From Paraburkholderia ribeironis (GTDB lineage Bacteria > Pseudomonadota > Gammaproteobacteria > Burkholderiales > Burkholderiaceae), in NCBI RefSeq assembly GCF_900019265.1, contig NZ_CYGX02000072.1, forward strand, positions 16,958 to 80,957: 64,000 bases of DNA, given 5' to 3'. Positions 53,523 through 63,233 of this stretch are shown piece by piece. Every line of letters begins with the position of its first letter. Position 1 is the first letter of the stretch. A program made the position numbers and the translations under genes. Under the pieces are notes generated by a model, which did no database searches, was not told where the DNA came from, and saw only the letters and a list, made by a program, of their open reading frames with translations.

Positions 53523-54611
53523 ATGAAATCTGTGCTTAAGGTATTGGGCGCTGTCGTCGGCAGCGCGGCGTTGACGGGTCTTGTCGCGTGCGGCGGAAGC
53601 TCTGACACGCTGACCAGCACGCAATCGTTTACGTCCACCGTGCTGGTGTCCGACGGTGCAGTCCCCGCGGCGCATACGGACCCGAACCTGAAGAATTCGT
53701 GGGGCATCGCCTTCAACCCGAAGGGTTTCTTCTGGGTGGCCGACAACGCCACCTCGGTCGTAACGCTGTATGACGGCAACGGCACCCCGCAATCGCTTAT
53801 AGTTAGTATTCCAGACGGATTGAACGGAGCCGCCAATCCAACCGGCATCGTCTTCAACGGCACGACAGATTTCATGGTCACCCAAGGCGGCAAAAGCGGC
53901 GTCGCCGCATTCATCTTTACCGGCGAAGGAGGCACGATCACCGCCTGGGCGCCCGCAGTGGCTCCAACCACGGCCATCATCATGTTCGACGATGGCAACG
54001 GCGGTGCCGTGTACAAGGGACTCGCGCTTGCGAGCAACGGCAGCGCCAACTTTCTCTACGCGACTGACTTCCACAACAACAAGATCGATGTGTTCGACCG
54101 CAGCTTCACGAAAGTCGCGATGCCCGGCAAGTTTCAGGACCCGACGCTACCGGCGGGCTTTGCGCCATTCGGCATTCAGGCGATCGACTCGAAGCTCTTC
54201 GTGACCTACGCCCAACAGAATGCGGAGAAGCACGATGACGTCCACGGCGCCGGTCTCGGCTTCGTCGATGTCTTCGATACCGCGGGCAACCTGCTGCAGC
54301 GCTTCGCGTCGGCAGGTCCACTGAATGCGCCGTGGGGCATCGCGCAGGCGCCGGTCAATTTTGGCCGCTTCAGCGGTAACGTGCTGATCGGCAACTTCGG
54401 TGACGGCAAGATCAACGCGTTCGATCCGACCACCGGCGAATCGCTTGGCGCGCTCACTCAGTCGGACGGCAGCACGTTCGTGCAAGACGGTTTGTGGGGC
54501 ATCGCATTCGGCAATGGGCTCGACAATCAACCAGTCAACACGCTGTTCTTTGCAGCGGGGCCGAATGAGGAAGCAAACGGCGTCTATGGCCGCATCGATT
54601 TGAAGATGTGA
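53523..54611 (+). CDS. TIGR03118-family predicted lipoprotein (beta-propeller-like)
   Basis: 362 residues with a lipoprotein signal ending LTGLVAC (Cys23). The rest has propeller-like blade repeats: SWGIAFNPKGFFWVADNATS, NPTGIVFNGTTDFMV, GLALASNGSANFLYATDFHN, GNVLIGNFGDGKINAFDPTT and GLWGIAFGNGL. It matches the pattern I know as TIGR03118 proteins of unknown function. GGGAGGTGCGGCG precedes ATG 53523. No operon partner. Confidence 0.85.
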   Translation: MKSVLKVLGAVVGSAALTGLVACGGSSDTLTSTQSFTSTVLVSDGAVPAAHTDPNLKNSWGIAFNPKGFFWVADNATSVVTLYDGNGTPQSLIVSIPDGLNGAANPTGIVFNGTTDFMVTQGGKSGVAAFIFTGEGGTITAWAPAVAPTTAIIMFDDGNGGAVYKGLALASNGSANFLYATDFHNNKIDVFDRSFTKVAMPGKFQDPTLPAGFAPFGIQAIDSKLFVTYAQQNAEKHDDVHGAGLGFVDVFDTAGNLLQRFASAGPLNAPWGIAQAPVNFGRFSGNVLIGNFGDGKINAFDPTTGESLGALTQSDGSTFVQDGLWGIAFGNGLDNQPVNTLFFAAGPNEEANGVYGRIDLKM

Positions 54612-54726
54612 AGCGAAGTGTATTGCGCGTTCGCCGTCGGTCCATTCTCGCCACGCGCGAGTTGCGTCGCTCCGTCGCGCGAGCCCGCAAGACCGACGCG
54701 CAGTCGCGCGCCATCCGCAAGCGCGC

Positions 54727-55701
54727 CTAGCTCTTCACGCCGCGCAACGCGTAAGCGGACAGCGACGCGAGCCGCTCGACGCTCAGCGTCCGCGCGATCC
54801 GTTTGAGCGCGTGGCGTACCCGGCCGCGCAGATGCGCGACGCGCATATGACGCCAGAAACGGTCCGGCGCGAATTCGGCGAAGCGCGCCTCCTTTTCCAG
54901 CAAGCCCTTGCTGCCCGGCAAATGGACGAACGAGCAGCAGCGAAACCACCGCAAGTCACGGTAGTTGTTGCCGGCCCAATGACGGCCAACAGCCTGATAA
55001 GCACCGACTTCGATCAGCACCTGGCCTTCATCGGCCAGCGCATTGAGCGTGGCGGAGATGAACGATTCGTCGCCGTGATGCTTCAGACGCCCGCTTTCGC
55101 TCAGATAGCGTGCGTAGCTGGCGCGGGCGCGCGGCACGAGGCGGCGCAACGACGCGGGCGTCGCAAGCATGAACTCGCCGCCGTACCAGCGCGGATTGCC
55201 AAGCCGACGGCCCGCGACGATTTCCAGATCCGCCACCACACGCTCGCTGCCGTACGCCGGAAACACCTGATCCGAAATATCGAACACACCGAGGCCGGCC
55301 TGCGCGCATCGCGCGATCAGGTCGCGATCGAGCGGCAGAAACGCGACCATGTCGGCGTCGAGCAACAGCATCATCGTGTCCGCAGGCAAACTGCCGGCGA
55401 CCTGGTCCATCAGGTCGAGTTTGAAATGCGCGGCATAGAACGGCGTGTTCTTCGGCAATTTGATCGTCGCGGTGAGCGGCGTCACTGCGGGCCGCTTCTC
55501 GCGCGGGATTGTTTCGAGCCGCTTGTCGACCAGCGCGGGTGCGTTGGTCATGATGGTCAGCGCCGGCATGCCCGCCCGCCGCAAGCTGTTGTTCAGGCAG
55601 ATCGCCTGGTCCACATACGACAAGGGGTCGCGATTCGTCGAGTTGGGGCCGGGACTCGCATCCGCATCGACATACACCAGAGTGCAAGGAAATAGATTCA
55701 C
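54727..55701 (-). CDS. GT-A-fold-like protein, putative glycosyltransferase
   Basis: About 324 residues if GTG 55701 (GAGG 6-7 bases before it) is the start; the frame is open to 56016 but the upstream residues look random. The N-terminal strand FPCTLVYVDADASPG and the central MMLLLDADMVAFLPLDRD resemble the DXD-type metal site of nucleotide-sugar transferases. Later YGGEFMLATPASL and HGDESFISATLNAL match GT-A acceptor-side segments. The C-terminus is very basic (~290-324). The donor and acceptor are unknown. No other cell-envelope genes are adjacent. Confidence 0.7.
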   Translation of the reverse strand: MNLFPCTLVYVDADASPGPNSTNRDPLSYVDQAICLNNSLRRAGMPALTIMTNAPALVDKRLETIPREKRPAVTPLTATIKLPKNTPFYAAHFKLDLMDQVAGSLPADTMMLLLDADMVAFLPLDRDLIARCAQAGLGVFDISDQVFPAYGSERVVADLEIVAGRRLGNPRWYGGEFMLATPASLRRLVPRARASYARYLSESGRLKHHGDESFISATLNALADEGQVLIEVGAYQAVGRHWAGNNYRDLRWFRCCSFVHLPGSKGLLEKEARFAEFAPDRFWRHMRVAHLRGRVRHALKRIARTLSVERLASLSAYALRGVKS

Positions 55702-56183
55702 GTTGCGCCTCAGCACGCATGAGCGACGGTTCGCTTTTGCAGCGCTGCCGTGACTGTCAACAGGTTGATCCAGCAATTCCGCAGGCAAAACAGGCCGGTA
55801 GCCCGCGCGAGATGCGTGATCGTCGATGTGGGGCTCGCGCCATCGTGGCGTAACGCTTGAGCCAGTCCACAGAGCTGCGACGATGGAGCCGAGGACCCGG
55901 GTCGCAGCTTCAGGTACACCGCATCGTTTCACGTCCTTGTATACCGTTTCCGCCAAAACTAAGCGAGACACAACGCGTGGACGATGCGACGCGAGTTCGT
56001 TCCCGGCTTTGCGCAACTATTGCCGCCACATTAACGAGGGGCACTGAATAACTTACTTGCAAGCGACGAACCAGCCCGCGTCAGGTCAAGTGAAAAGCTC
56101 AGGCCGGTGCCTGGCTCGCGCGCCGGAAGGGCAACGAGCCAAACTGTAAGGCATCCGGTCGTGGCCGTCTGTCGCTAACGTAT
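55702..56183. other. Intergenic region between GT-A-like and epoxide hydrolase genes
   Basis: 482 bases. Frames here have random composition; neither terminator nor repeat stands out. Confidence 0.5.
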
Positions 56184-57344
56184 TCACATCCGCTGCCGCA
56201 ACGGCCGGAAAAACTGACGAATTTCGGCCGCGAGCAGAGCGGGCTTTTCCATTGCCGCGAAGTGTCCGCCGCTCGGCATGTCGGTCCACTGCGTGACCTC
56301 GAAGGTTCTTTCGAGCCAGCTGCGCGGTGGATGGTTGATCTCCTTGGGGAAATGCGCGAAACCGACCGGCGGCACGACATGTTGCCCGGCGGCGAAACGC
56401 ATCGGCTGCAAGCGGTTTTCCCAATACATCTGCATGGCCGGACCAATACTCTGCGTGTACCAGTAGAGCGAGATGTTGGTCAGCAGCTCATCCTTCGAGA
56501 ACACGCGCTCGAGTTCGCCATTGCAATCGCTCCACACGCGAAACTTCTCGCCGATCCATGCCGCCAGTCCCACCGGCGAATCGTTGAGCGACGCTGCCGC
56601 GGTCAACGGTCTGGTGCTGTGCATATGCGCATAGCCGCCCTCGAGCGCGGCCCACTCGCCTTTCTCGCGCAGGAATGTTTCTTCCGCAGGCGTCAGTGGC
56701 CGCTGCGCCGCGCCGATCGCAGGCTCGTACGAACTGGGCAGGAAGTTCAAATGAATCCCGTCGACGGCTTGCGGATGCCGCATGGCGAGCGCGATCGACA
56801 CCCCCGCGCCTAGATCGCCGCCCTGAGCGCCGAAGCGCTGATAGCCAAGCCCGCGCATCAGCTTTGCCCACACGTCCGCCACCTGGAATGCCGAGGTGCC
56901 CGATCGTGCGGGCGGCGGCGAAAACGCGAAGCCAGGCAGCGAAGGCACGACGACATCGAACGCGTCAGCGGGATCGGCGCCGAACGCGCTCGGGTCGCAG
57001 AGCTGGTCGAGCAGCGCATGAAACTCGAAGAACGAACCGGGCCAGCCATGCGTGATCACCAGCGGATAGGGCGCGCGCCCGTCGCCACGCCGATGCACGA
57101 AGTGCACGCGCTGACCGTCGACATCGGCGATGAATTGCGCCTGCTGATTGAGCTTGCGTTCGGCCGCGCGCCAGTCGAAATGCTCGGCCCAATACGCCGC
57201 GAGTTCACGCAGCCAGGCGGCATCGGCGCCCTGTTGCCACGCGGGCGACGGCGTGGCTGGCGCCCAGCGGGTCGCGCGAATGCGCCCGCGCAGATCGTCG
57301 ATGTCATGTTCGGCAATGGCGATCGCAAAGGGTTCGATGTGCAT
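56184..57344 (-). CDS. Epoxide hydrolase (alpha/beta hydrolase with EHN domain)
   Basis: 386 residues. An N-terminal EHN domain (~2-105) leads into the alpha/beta fold with the oxyanion loop HGWPGSFFEF (~99-108), nucleophile Asp177 in FGAQGGDLGAG, the substrate-opening Tyr in WYTQSIGPAMQMYWEN, and the final His in MPSGGHFAAMEKP. The layout matches microsomal/juvenile-hormone-type epoxide hydrolases, which hydrolyse epoxides to diols. ATG 57344 has only a weak ribosome site. Stands alone. Confidence 0.92.
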   Translation of the reverse strand: MHIEPFAIAIAEHDIDDLRGRIRATRWAPATPSPAWQQGADAAWLRELAAYWAEHFDWRAAERKLNQQAQFIADVDGQRVHFVHRRGDGRAPYPLVITHGWPGSFFEFHALLDQLCDPSAFGADPADAFDVVVPSLPGFAFSPPPARSGTSAFQVADVWAKLMRGLGYQRFGAQGGDLGAGVSIALAMRHPQAVDGIHLNFLPSSYEPAIGAAQRPLTPAEETFLREKGEWAALEGGYAHMHSTRPLTAAASLNDSPVGLAAWIGEKFRVWSDCNGELERVFSKDELLTNISLYWYTQSIGPAMQMYWENRLQPMRFAAGQHVVPPVGFAHFPKEINHPPRSWLERTFEVTQWTDMPSGGHFAAMEKPALLAAEIRQFFRPLRQRM

Positions 57345-57589
57345 GGCAACTCATCCGTGCGAGGTGATGGGGAACGTGCGCCGCGAGTTCAGTCACCTGG
57401 CGCAGCGCAGCTTGTCTGCAGCCCGGCCGACGCCGGCGCGCGACGTAAGCCGCATGGTACGCGAGCGGCGCGAACAACGAAAAAAGCCCGCGAACGCCAT
57501 TGCGCCATTCCCCTCTTGCGCCACACCGGTTCGCTGATGGCCGATAATGAGCGCTCAATTCCGATATCCACCGAGAGGAGCTTGCCGCG

Positions 57590-58369
57590 ATGTCCGCCGA
57601 AGAATCCAGAGTGCCGCGAGTGCTGTTGACCAACGACGACGGTATCGACGCGCCCGGCCTCGCCGTGCTCGAAGCCGTCGCCGCCGAACTCGCGCACGAA
57701 GTCTGGGTCGTCGCGCCCGAGCACGACCAGAGCGGCACGTCGCACTCGATCAGCCTGCATTCGCCGCTGCGCGTGAGCCGCCAGGGCGAGCGGCGTTTCG
57801 GCGTGACCGGCACGCCCGGCGATTGCGTCGTCATGGGCGTGCGCCATCTGATGCGCGACGCGCCGCCCACGCTGGTTCTCTCCGGCATCAATCGCGGCGG
57901 CAACCTCGGCGTCGAGACGATGTTCTCGGGCACGGTCGGCGCGGCAATGACGGGCCTGCTGCTCGGGCTGCCGTCCTTCGCGCTGAGCCAGACCTTCAGC
58001 GACCGCGATCGCGTGCGCTGGGATACGGCGCGCACCCTCGCGCCCGGCGTGATCCGCCGGTTGCTCGCCATCGAGCACGCCGCGCCAACCTGCCTGAACA
58101 TCAATTTCCCCGACGTCGACGCGGCCGCCGCCGGTCCGCCGACACCAACCCGGCAAGGCGTCGGACTCATCGAACATATCGACGTGCTCCCGCACACCGA
58201 CCCGCGCGGCATGGCCTATCACTGGCTGCGCTTTCAACGCGGCACCCGCGCGAACGATCAGGACAGCGAGACGGCCGTGGTGGCATCGGGTCGCGTATCG
58301 GTCACGCCGCTCGCCTTCGACCGCACCGACGAAGCGACCTTCGCGCGACTCGCCACCTCGCTACGCTGA
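57590..58369 (+). CDS. surE: 5'/3'-nucleotidase SurE (extra copy)
   Basis: A 259-residue phosphatase acting on nucleoside monophosphates and short polyphosphates. The metal site is VLLTNDDGIDAPGL (Asp16, Asp17), with EHDQSGTSHSI and the conserved LSGINRGGNLG and NINFPDV. The usual SurE sits beside pcm and nlpD/rpoS; this one is alone, so it is likely a second, divergent copy. GAGAGGAGCTTGCCGCG precedes ATG 57590. Confidence 0.93.
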   Translation: MSAEESRVPRVLLTNDDGIDAPGLAVLEAVAAELAHEVWVVAPEHDQSGTSHSISLHSPLRVSRQGERRFGVTGTPGDCVVMGVRHLMRDAPPTLVLSGINRGGNLGVETMFSGTVGAAMTGLLLGLPSFALSQTFSDRDRVRWDTARTLAPGVIRRLLAIEHAAPTCLNINFPDVDAAAAGPPTPTRQGVGLIEHIDVLPHTDPRGMAYHWLRFQRGTRANDQDSETAVVASGRVSVTPLAFDRTDEATFARLATSLR

Positions 58370-58472
58370 AAGCCGATTCGTTAGTCTTCGATCGATGCAT
58401 CGATGCGCGCCGCTGCGTGCGCGCGGCTGAACCCGACGCGCTGCGGGCGCCGATTACCGCAAAGCCGCGGCT

Positions 58473-59303
58473 TCAGGGAGCTGGCGCGACAGGCCGGCTC
58501 GACGCGCCACCGGGCCAGCCGGGATTGGGATTGCCGAATGCCGGCAGACTGCCGTCCTCGCGCCCACGGACGATCTCCGCGCGTACCTGCGCGCGTGTGT
58601 CCGGAGCGCTGTCCGACTTCGGCAGTGTGTCGCTGGGCAGCGTGGGCTGAGCCACGAGCGCCGGCGAGATGGTTTGCGCTACGGGTTCGGCGCGTGCATT
58701 CGACGGTGCTGTTTGCACCGCCTCGGTTGATTGCTGCACCGGCGCATCCGGTTCGATCGTGACAGCCGAAGCATTTGCGGCGGACCCGTTGCCGCTCGAC
58801 GCGCCAACAACGTCCGCGCCCACCGCCACGGTTTCAGCCAGGCGCCGGTTGTTTGCATGACTTGCTGCGTGGTTCGAATGCTCGCGCGTCGCATAGCGGC
58901 TGTCGCGCGAATGACCACTTTTCGCGTGCCAACTCGACGACGTGCGTGCCGGTTTCTCGACCGCCGCCTGCGCATTGAGTTGGTCTTGCGGCGCAATCAT
59001 CTGATCTGCAATTTTGCCTGGCGTGCCGACCGCGTCCAACTGCGGCCGCGCGGCGGCCACATCGTCGCGTGGCCAACTATTGCGCTCGGCCTGTAGACGA
59101 GCCGCCACTGCCGCCGAATCGCCGCGCGTCACAACCGGACCGGACGTCACCGTTCCGGTGATCACATCGCCGCGCATCAAGCCGGGGCCATCCGCCGAAC
59201 TTTCGCGATCTGCGGACTGCGATATGTAGGCCGCAACGGCAAGCGCGCCGATTGCGCCGATTGCCAGGCCTGTGAACACCATCTTTCTGGGTTCGCCATA
59301 CAC
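58473..59303 (-). CDS. DUF4148-like exported or membrane protein, Ala/Ser-rich
   Basis: About 276 residues from GTG 59303 (AAGGGGAC before it); ATG 59282 is an alternative start. A transmembrane or signal segment follows (VFTGLAIGAIGALAVAAYI). Then a long Ser/Ala/Asn-rich linker (~60-230). The C-terminus TRAQVRAEIVRGREDGSLPAFGNP matches the DUF4148 core seen in many small Burkholderiales proteins. The role is unknown; the linker suggests a periplasmic spacer. Confidence 0.65.
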   Translation of the reverse strand: MYGEPRKMVFTGLAIGAIGALAVAAYISQSADRESSADGPGLMRGDVITGTVTSGPVVTRGDSAAVAARLQAERNSWPRDDVAAARPQLDAVGTPGKIADQMIAPQDQLNAQAAVEKPARTSSSWHAKSGHSRDSRYATREHSNHAASHANNRRLAETVAVGADVVGASSGNGSAANASAVTIEPDAPVQQSTEAVQTAPSNARAEPVAQTISPALVAQPTLPSDTLPKSDSAPDTRAQVRAEIVRGREDGSLPAFGNPNPGWPGGASSRPVAPAP

Positions 59304-59622
59304 GACGTGTCCCCTTCCCGGCGTGGACGTACAAGTTTGGGCTCGCGCGAACGCCCCGCAATCCATCGGAGGATTGGCCGCGATCGATGCAATGGATGCC
59401 GTCATCACGGCCGCAACTTCGGGCCGTCGATGTATAGATGAAAGTGTGAGCGAACCGGATGCATCTGATGCAGCGATTGGTCCGGCAAACGTCAAATCGT
59501 CGGATTGTGCAGGTCATGTGTCCGAAAAAAACAGCCAACGAACCCGCGCGAGATCCAACGAGTGATGATTCGATATCCGAAGCAAATGCGCGCGGCCCGC
59601 GTAGCCTCGTCAGGCGACGAGG
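59304..59622. other. Intergenic region between the DUF4148-like gene and the EamA remnant
   Basis: 319 bases containing the promoter of the DUF4148-like gene (minus). Open frames here are random in composition. No site or repeat seen. Confidence 0.5.
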
Positions 59623-59905
59623 TTATACGAGCGGCCCCTCTGTCTGCTTTCCACGCACCGCCACGGCAATCGAACTGCCGACAATCAGCGCAATGCCGAG
59701 CAGCGACATGGCGCCGATCGTCTCGCCCCACGCCACATAGCCGAACGGCGCGGCCCACGCAATGCTCGTGTAGTTGTACGGCGCGAGCGCGTCGAACGTC
59801 GGCGTGCGCCACGCGAAAAACAACGACGCGCCCATCACGACCGTGCCGATCATCGTGAAGTACAGCACGGTGGTGCCGGAATCGTCGGTGGCGCGAATCG
59901 CGCTC
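59623..59905 (-). pseudogene. C-terminal remnant of an EamA/DMT-family transporter
   Basis: Only the last ~90 residues of a drug/metabolite transporter remain: a TM helix VLYFTMIGTVVMGASLFFAW, then APYNYTSIAWAAPFGYVAWGE, then MSLLGIALIVGSSIAVAV. Intact EamA proteins have ten helices (~290 residues). The upstream side of the frame runs directly into the 5-bp tandem repeat (59911-59970), with no start or N-terminal helices. Loss of the 5' part and repeat expansion may be linked. Confidence 0.8.
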
Positions 59906-59910
59906 GCGCC

Positions 59911-59970
59911 ACGCCATGCCACGCCATGCCACGCCACGCCATGCCATGCCACACCACACCACACCACACC
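59911..59970. repeat. 5-bp tandem repeat, twelve units
   Basis: Sixty bases of pentamers: eight ACGCC/ATGCC units followed by four ACACC units. Together they form a pentanucleotide array immediately upstream of the EamA remnant. Confidence 0.92.
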
Positions 59971-60062
59971 GTACGATGCCACGTCGCGTCGCATCATGTC
60001 ATGCCGCCGTCATGCCACCGTCATCTGCCGCATAACGTCACATTTGGCCACATCGCATCGCG

Positions 60063-60746
60063 TCAACTCACCCCGAGTTTCGCGAGCATCGCCCTCGCCG
60101 CCGCTTCCGACGACGCCGGATTCTGCCCGGTAATCAGCGTGCCCGCGACGACGACATGCGACTGCCAGTCCGGCCCCTTCGAATAGCGGGCGCCGTTTTT
60201 CTTCAGCATGTCTTCGACCAGAAACGGCACGACATCGGTAAGACCGACGGCCGACTCTTCCGAATTCGCGAAGCCCGTGACCGCTTTGTCACGCACGAGC
60301 GGCGTGCCGTCCGGTCCCTTCGCGTGACGCAGCACGCCGGGCGCATGGCAGACCGCGGCGACCGGTTTGCCCGACGCATGAAATATTTCAACCAGTCCGA
60401 TCGAATGGGGGTCTTCAGCGAGATCCCAGAGCGGGCCGTGACCGCCGGGATAGAACACCGCGTCGTGGTCCGCGGCCGCGACAGTGGCAAGGCGCACGGT
60501 ATTCGCGAGCGCGGCTTGCGCTTGCGGGTCTTTCCTGAAGCGCCGGGTCGCGTCGGTCTGTGAGTCGGGATCGTCGCTCTTCGGGTCCAGCGGCGGTGCG
60601 CCGCCGTCAGGCGAAGCGAGCGTCATCGCGACGCCGGCGTCCTTGAACACGTAGTAAGGCGCGGCAAATTCCTCGAGCCAGAAGCCGGTCTTCCTGCCGG
60701 TATTGCCGAGCTGATCGTGTGAGGTAAGTACCATCAAGATGTTCAT
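60063..60746 (-). CDS. DJ-1/PfpI-family (class I amidotransferase-like) protein
   Basis: 227 residues of the DJ-1 superfamily (Hsp31-like). Conserved features are the Glu in FWLEEFAAPYYVF (~23-35), the DAVFYPGGHGPLWDL loop (~95-109) and the nucleophile elbow Cys133-His134 in AAVCHAPGVL. Such proteins are glyoxalases, deglycases or chaperones. GAGGTGGCT precedes ATG 60746 (a GTG at 60752 is the other option). Stands alone. Confidence 0.92.
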   Translation of the reverse strand: MNILMVLTSHDQLGNTGRKTGFWLEEFAAPYYVFKDAGVAMTLASPDGGAPPLDPKSDDPDSQTDATRRFRKDPQAQAALANTVRLATVAAADHDAVFYPGGHGPLWDLAEDPHSIGLVEIFHASGKPVAAVCHAPGVLRHAKGPDGTPLVRDKAVTGFANSEESAVGLTDVVPFLVEDMLKKNGARYSKGPDWQSHVVVAGTLITGQNPASSEAAARAMLAKLGVS

Positions 60747-60974
60747 AGCCACCTCGCGAGCAGAGTCGATCCACGTGGCGACACGCCGGGTAGCGGCGTG
60801 TCGCCGTCAGACGCTCTCGCAGTATAGGCGGGCCTGCGCAACGCCGACGATGTTTCCCGGCCGGCCTCGACGCGGTTCGTCATGCCATCGACGCCGCTCG
60901 CACGCGCCCCCGCAAGTCGGGTTCGCGCGCAGCGTTGCAGGCGCGTCGATTACGCGATGCTGTCGAGCGTCGCG

Positions 60975-61610
60975 CTAGACGGCATGGATGTCCTGGTTGT
61001 CGACGAGCGGTAAAAAATTGCCGCTGCGTCCGTCGAGCGCGAGCATCACGCCGCTCTGGATATCGAAGATCCAGCCGTGCAGCTGCAACGTCCTGTTCGC
61101 GATCCCCACCGCCACTGAAGGATGGGTGCGAATGTTGTTGAGCTGCGCGATCACGTTGTCCTTGATCAGCGCGTCGAGGCGTTCGGCATCCGAGTGATAG
61201 GTGCGCGATGCGTTGATCGCCCTGGCCGCATCCGCGTGACGCAGCCAGCTTGCCACCGCGGGCAGATGGTCCAGATTCGTGCAGGCCGAGATGGCCGTCA
61301 TCGCGCCGCAGTTGGAGTGACCACAGATCACGATATCGCGCACGCCCAATACCGCCACCGCGTACTCGACGCTGGCCGATACCCCGCCCGGCTCCGGACC
61401 ATAGGACGGCACGATGTTGCCAGCGTTGCGGATCACGAACAGCGCGCCGGGCTCCGTCTGCGTGAGCAGTTCCGGGACCACGCGGCTATCCGAGCAGGTC
61501 ACGAACAGCGTGCCGGGACTTTGCGCCGTCGACAGACGCTTGAACAACGCGAGTTGCTGCGGAAAGACTTCGCGTTGAAAGCGGATCAAACCTTCGATGA
61601 TTTCCTGCAC
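60975..61610 (-). CDS. Beta-class carbonic anhydrase
   Basis: 211 residues from GTG 61610, with GGAGGACGTC before it. Zinc ligands are Cys39 and Asp41 in VTCSDSRV, and His98 and Cys101 in CGHSNCGAM. It interconverts CO2 and bicarbonate. NAGNIVPSYGPEPGGVSAS is the conserved beta-class segment. Stands alone; the next minus-strand gene upstream begins 436 bases away. Confidence 0.95.
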   Translation of the reverse strand: MQEIIEGLIRFQREVFPQQLALFKRLSTAQSPGTLFVTCSDSRVVPELLTQTEPGALFVIRNAGNIVPSYGPEPGGVSASVEYAVAVLGVRDIVICGHSNCGAMTAISACTNLDHLPAVASWLRHADAARAINASRTYHSDAERLDALIKDNVIAQLNNIRTHPSVAVGIANRTLQLHGWIFDIQSGVMLALDGRSGNFLPLVDNQDIHAV

Positions 61611-62046
61611 GACGTCCTCCAGAGAATCGAAGACTGCGTTCGCCGCGCAGGCGGCGCTCCACCGCTTGCGCACTATTGGTTGGCGCGACTATACCGCAGA
61701 CCCGACCACTGCCAGACACCCGGCTCGTATTCTGACGCGCTCGCCAATACGCTTTCATGCAGTCGCCTTCATCAATCCGGCGTCGTCAGAGAAAAAAACC
61801 CCAGCTGTTGCCAGCCGGGGCCAACTCTCTCGCACGCACACGAGAGGCCGTGCGTACATGGAGACTGTACCGGCGCCGATCACGCGGATATATACGCGGC
61901 GCTGGAAGAGTCCTTTCCACTACGGCTCGAAGCCGGATGCGTTGTACTCATGCGCGGCATCGCGATCGGACACGCACAAGCGCAACGCCACCGGACACAT
62001 CGAAGCGCATCGCGCGTCACGACAGGCGTGCGAAAAAACCGTCGCA
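61611..62046. other. Intergenic region between carbonic anhydrase and DUF4148 gene
   Basis: 436 bases containing the terminator at 61792-61821 and the upstream region of the carbonic anhydrase gene. A long plus-strand open frame crosses it, but has no coding-like composition. Confidence 0.5.
61792..61821 (-). terminator. Rho-independent terminator on the minus strand
   Basis: On the minus strand the sequence reads GGCCCCGGCTGGCAACAGCT then GGGG and seven T residues: a stem (CCCC-A-GCT paired with AGC-C-GGGG) followed by a U-tract. It lies ~225 bases downstream of the DUF4148 gene stop and probably ends that transcript before the carbonic anhydrase gene. Confidence 0.8.
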
Positions 62047-62364
62047 TCAACGGCTGTACATCGCGTTCCAGTCCGCCGACGACACCGCCGGCCGGCCGCT
62101 TTGCGACGACCCCGCGACGCCGCCGCCATAGCCGCTCGCGCTGTCGTTGCGCGCGGCAATGCGGGCCTCGGCCGCCAGCACGGCGTCGGGATAATGGGTC
62201 TGGTCGCCATCACCGACGTGATAGCCGGCCTGTTCGAACTCAATCAGTTCCGCGCGCACCTGCTCGCGCGTGATGCGGGAATTCGATTGGGCGAAAACCG
62301 TGGCCGAAGCAGCCAGCGAAGCGACGATAGCGACGATAGCGACGGCCTTGATGAGGGACTTCAT
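62047..62364 (-). CDS. DUF4148 small secreted protein
   Basis: 105 residues. A signal peptide (~1-26, ending TVFAQ) is followed by the DUF4148 core SRITREQVRAELIEFEQAGY and then a Ser/Gly-rich tail. DUF4148 proteins are abundant in Burkholderia and of unknown function. The ribosome site (GGAG) is 13 bases before ATG 62364, a little far. Confidence 0.88.
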   Translation of the reverse strand: MKSLIKAVAIVAIVASLAASATVFAQSNSRITREQVRAELIEFEQAGYHVGDGDQTHYPDAVLAAEARIAARNDSASGYGGGVAGSSQSGRPAVSSADWNAMYSR

Positions 62365-62577
62365 GATGAAAACACGCTCCAGAAATTGAGGGTTCGCGGC
62401 GCGTCGGAAGACTCTCTGCGCGACCGCCGAGCTCAATATAGGCGCTGGTTCCCGATCGAAAAACGGCCTCGCGTCGAAGGGATTGTTGCTGGATCTGGAG
62501 AAGTGGCGCGGCCCGGCGCACACGCGCCGGGCCGCCGCCGTGTGAATGGCCGGGACCCGTACGGCCTCGGCCGAAAC

Positions 62578-62838
62578 CTAATTGAAGTCGCCAGTCTCGA
62601 GTTCCACGGACCGCCCGCCGTTCTTTTCGAGCACCCGCCGCGCGGCATTTTCAATCTGCGCGCGATTGGCTTCGAACGTACCGACCAGATCGTGGGCCGA
62701 TGTCCCGTCATTGCCGAAATGGTCGTTCAGCGCGTCCAGCGACACGCTGCACCAGACGTTCGCCCCATCAACATTGGCCTCGAAGGCGACGCGCGCCGCT
62801 GCCACGACTTCACGGCGTCCGCTGAATCCGATCCTCAT
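62578..62838 (-). CDS. DUF1488 family protein
   Basis: 86 residues, GGAGGACATT before ATG 62838. The sequence fits the DUF1488 pattern: FSGRREVVAAARVAFEANVD, VWCSVSLDALNDHFG, DLVGTFEANRAQIENAARRV. Small beta-sheet protein of unknown function. Confidence 0.87.
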   Translation of the reverse strand: MRIGFSGRREVVAAARVAFEANVDGANVWCSVSLDALNDHFGNDGTSAHDLVGTFEANRAQIENAARRVLEKNGGRSVELETGDFN

Positions 62839-63233
62839 AATGTCCTCCATGTGTCGAAAGAGAAATGCGAATGCGCAAGCCCGGTGCCATGCCGCTTGAG
62901 CCCTCCCCAGACGACTGGCGCGCGGGGCGCGCATTCTCCGTAAGGTGCATACTCCATATCGGCCGCTGCGCGCGGCCGTATCGATGCGTCGCGGACCTGC
63001 GTCCTCCCAGGCTGTCCGGCGTGCCCAATACCCCGATACTACCCCTCCACGTCGAGCGTCAGCTCGCTGGTGCTGACTCAGGAGATCGTCAGGATGGACG
63101 AATGCGGCAGCGCCACCGCGTCGAATCTCTTTGAACGCAATCTCGGCAGCACACCTGGCGCGACGCTGTTCGGCGCGGTGCTCCATTTCGGGCTCAACCA
63201 TTCGAAGGATATGGGCCTGTCCGCATCCGCCGA
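62839..63233. other. Region between DUF1488 gene and cobM with one uncertain ORF
   Basis: 395 bases. On the plus strand a frame from ATG 63094 (AGGAGA 10 bases before it) runs to 63399 with G/C-rich third positions and natural-looking residues (DECGSATASNLFERNL; GATLFGAVLHFGLNHSK), but it overlaps cobM antisense and matches no family I know. It may be a small gene or a remnant. The rest looks non-coding. Confidence 0.35.

Noticed and set aside
61597..62943. 448-codon plus-strand frame across carbonic anhydrase, DUF4148 and DUF1488 genes
   Set aside because: Spans a terminator and three genes on the other strand; no coherent composition.
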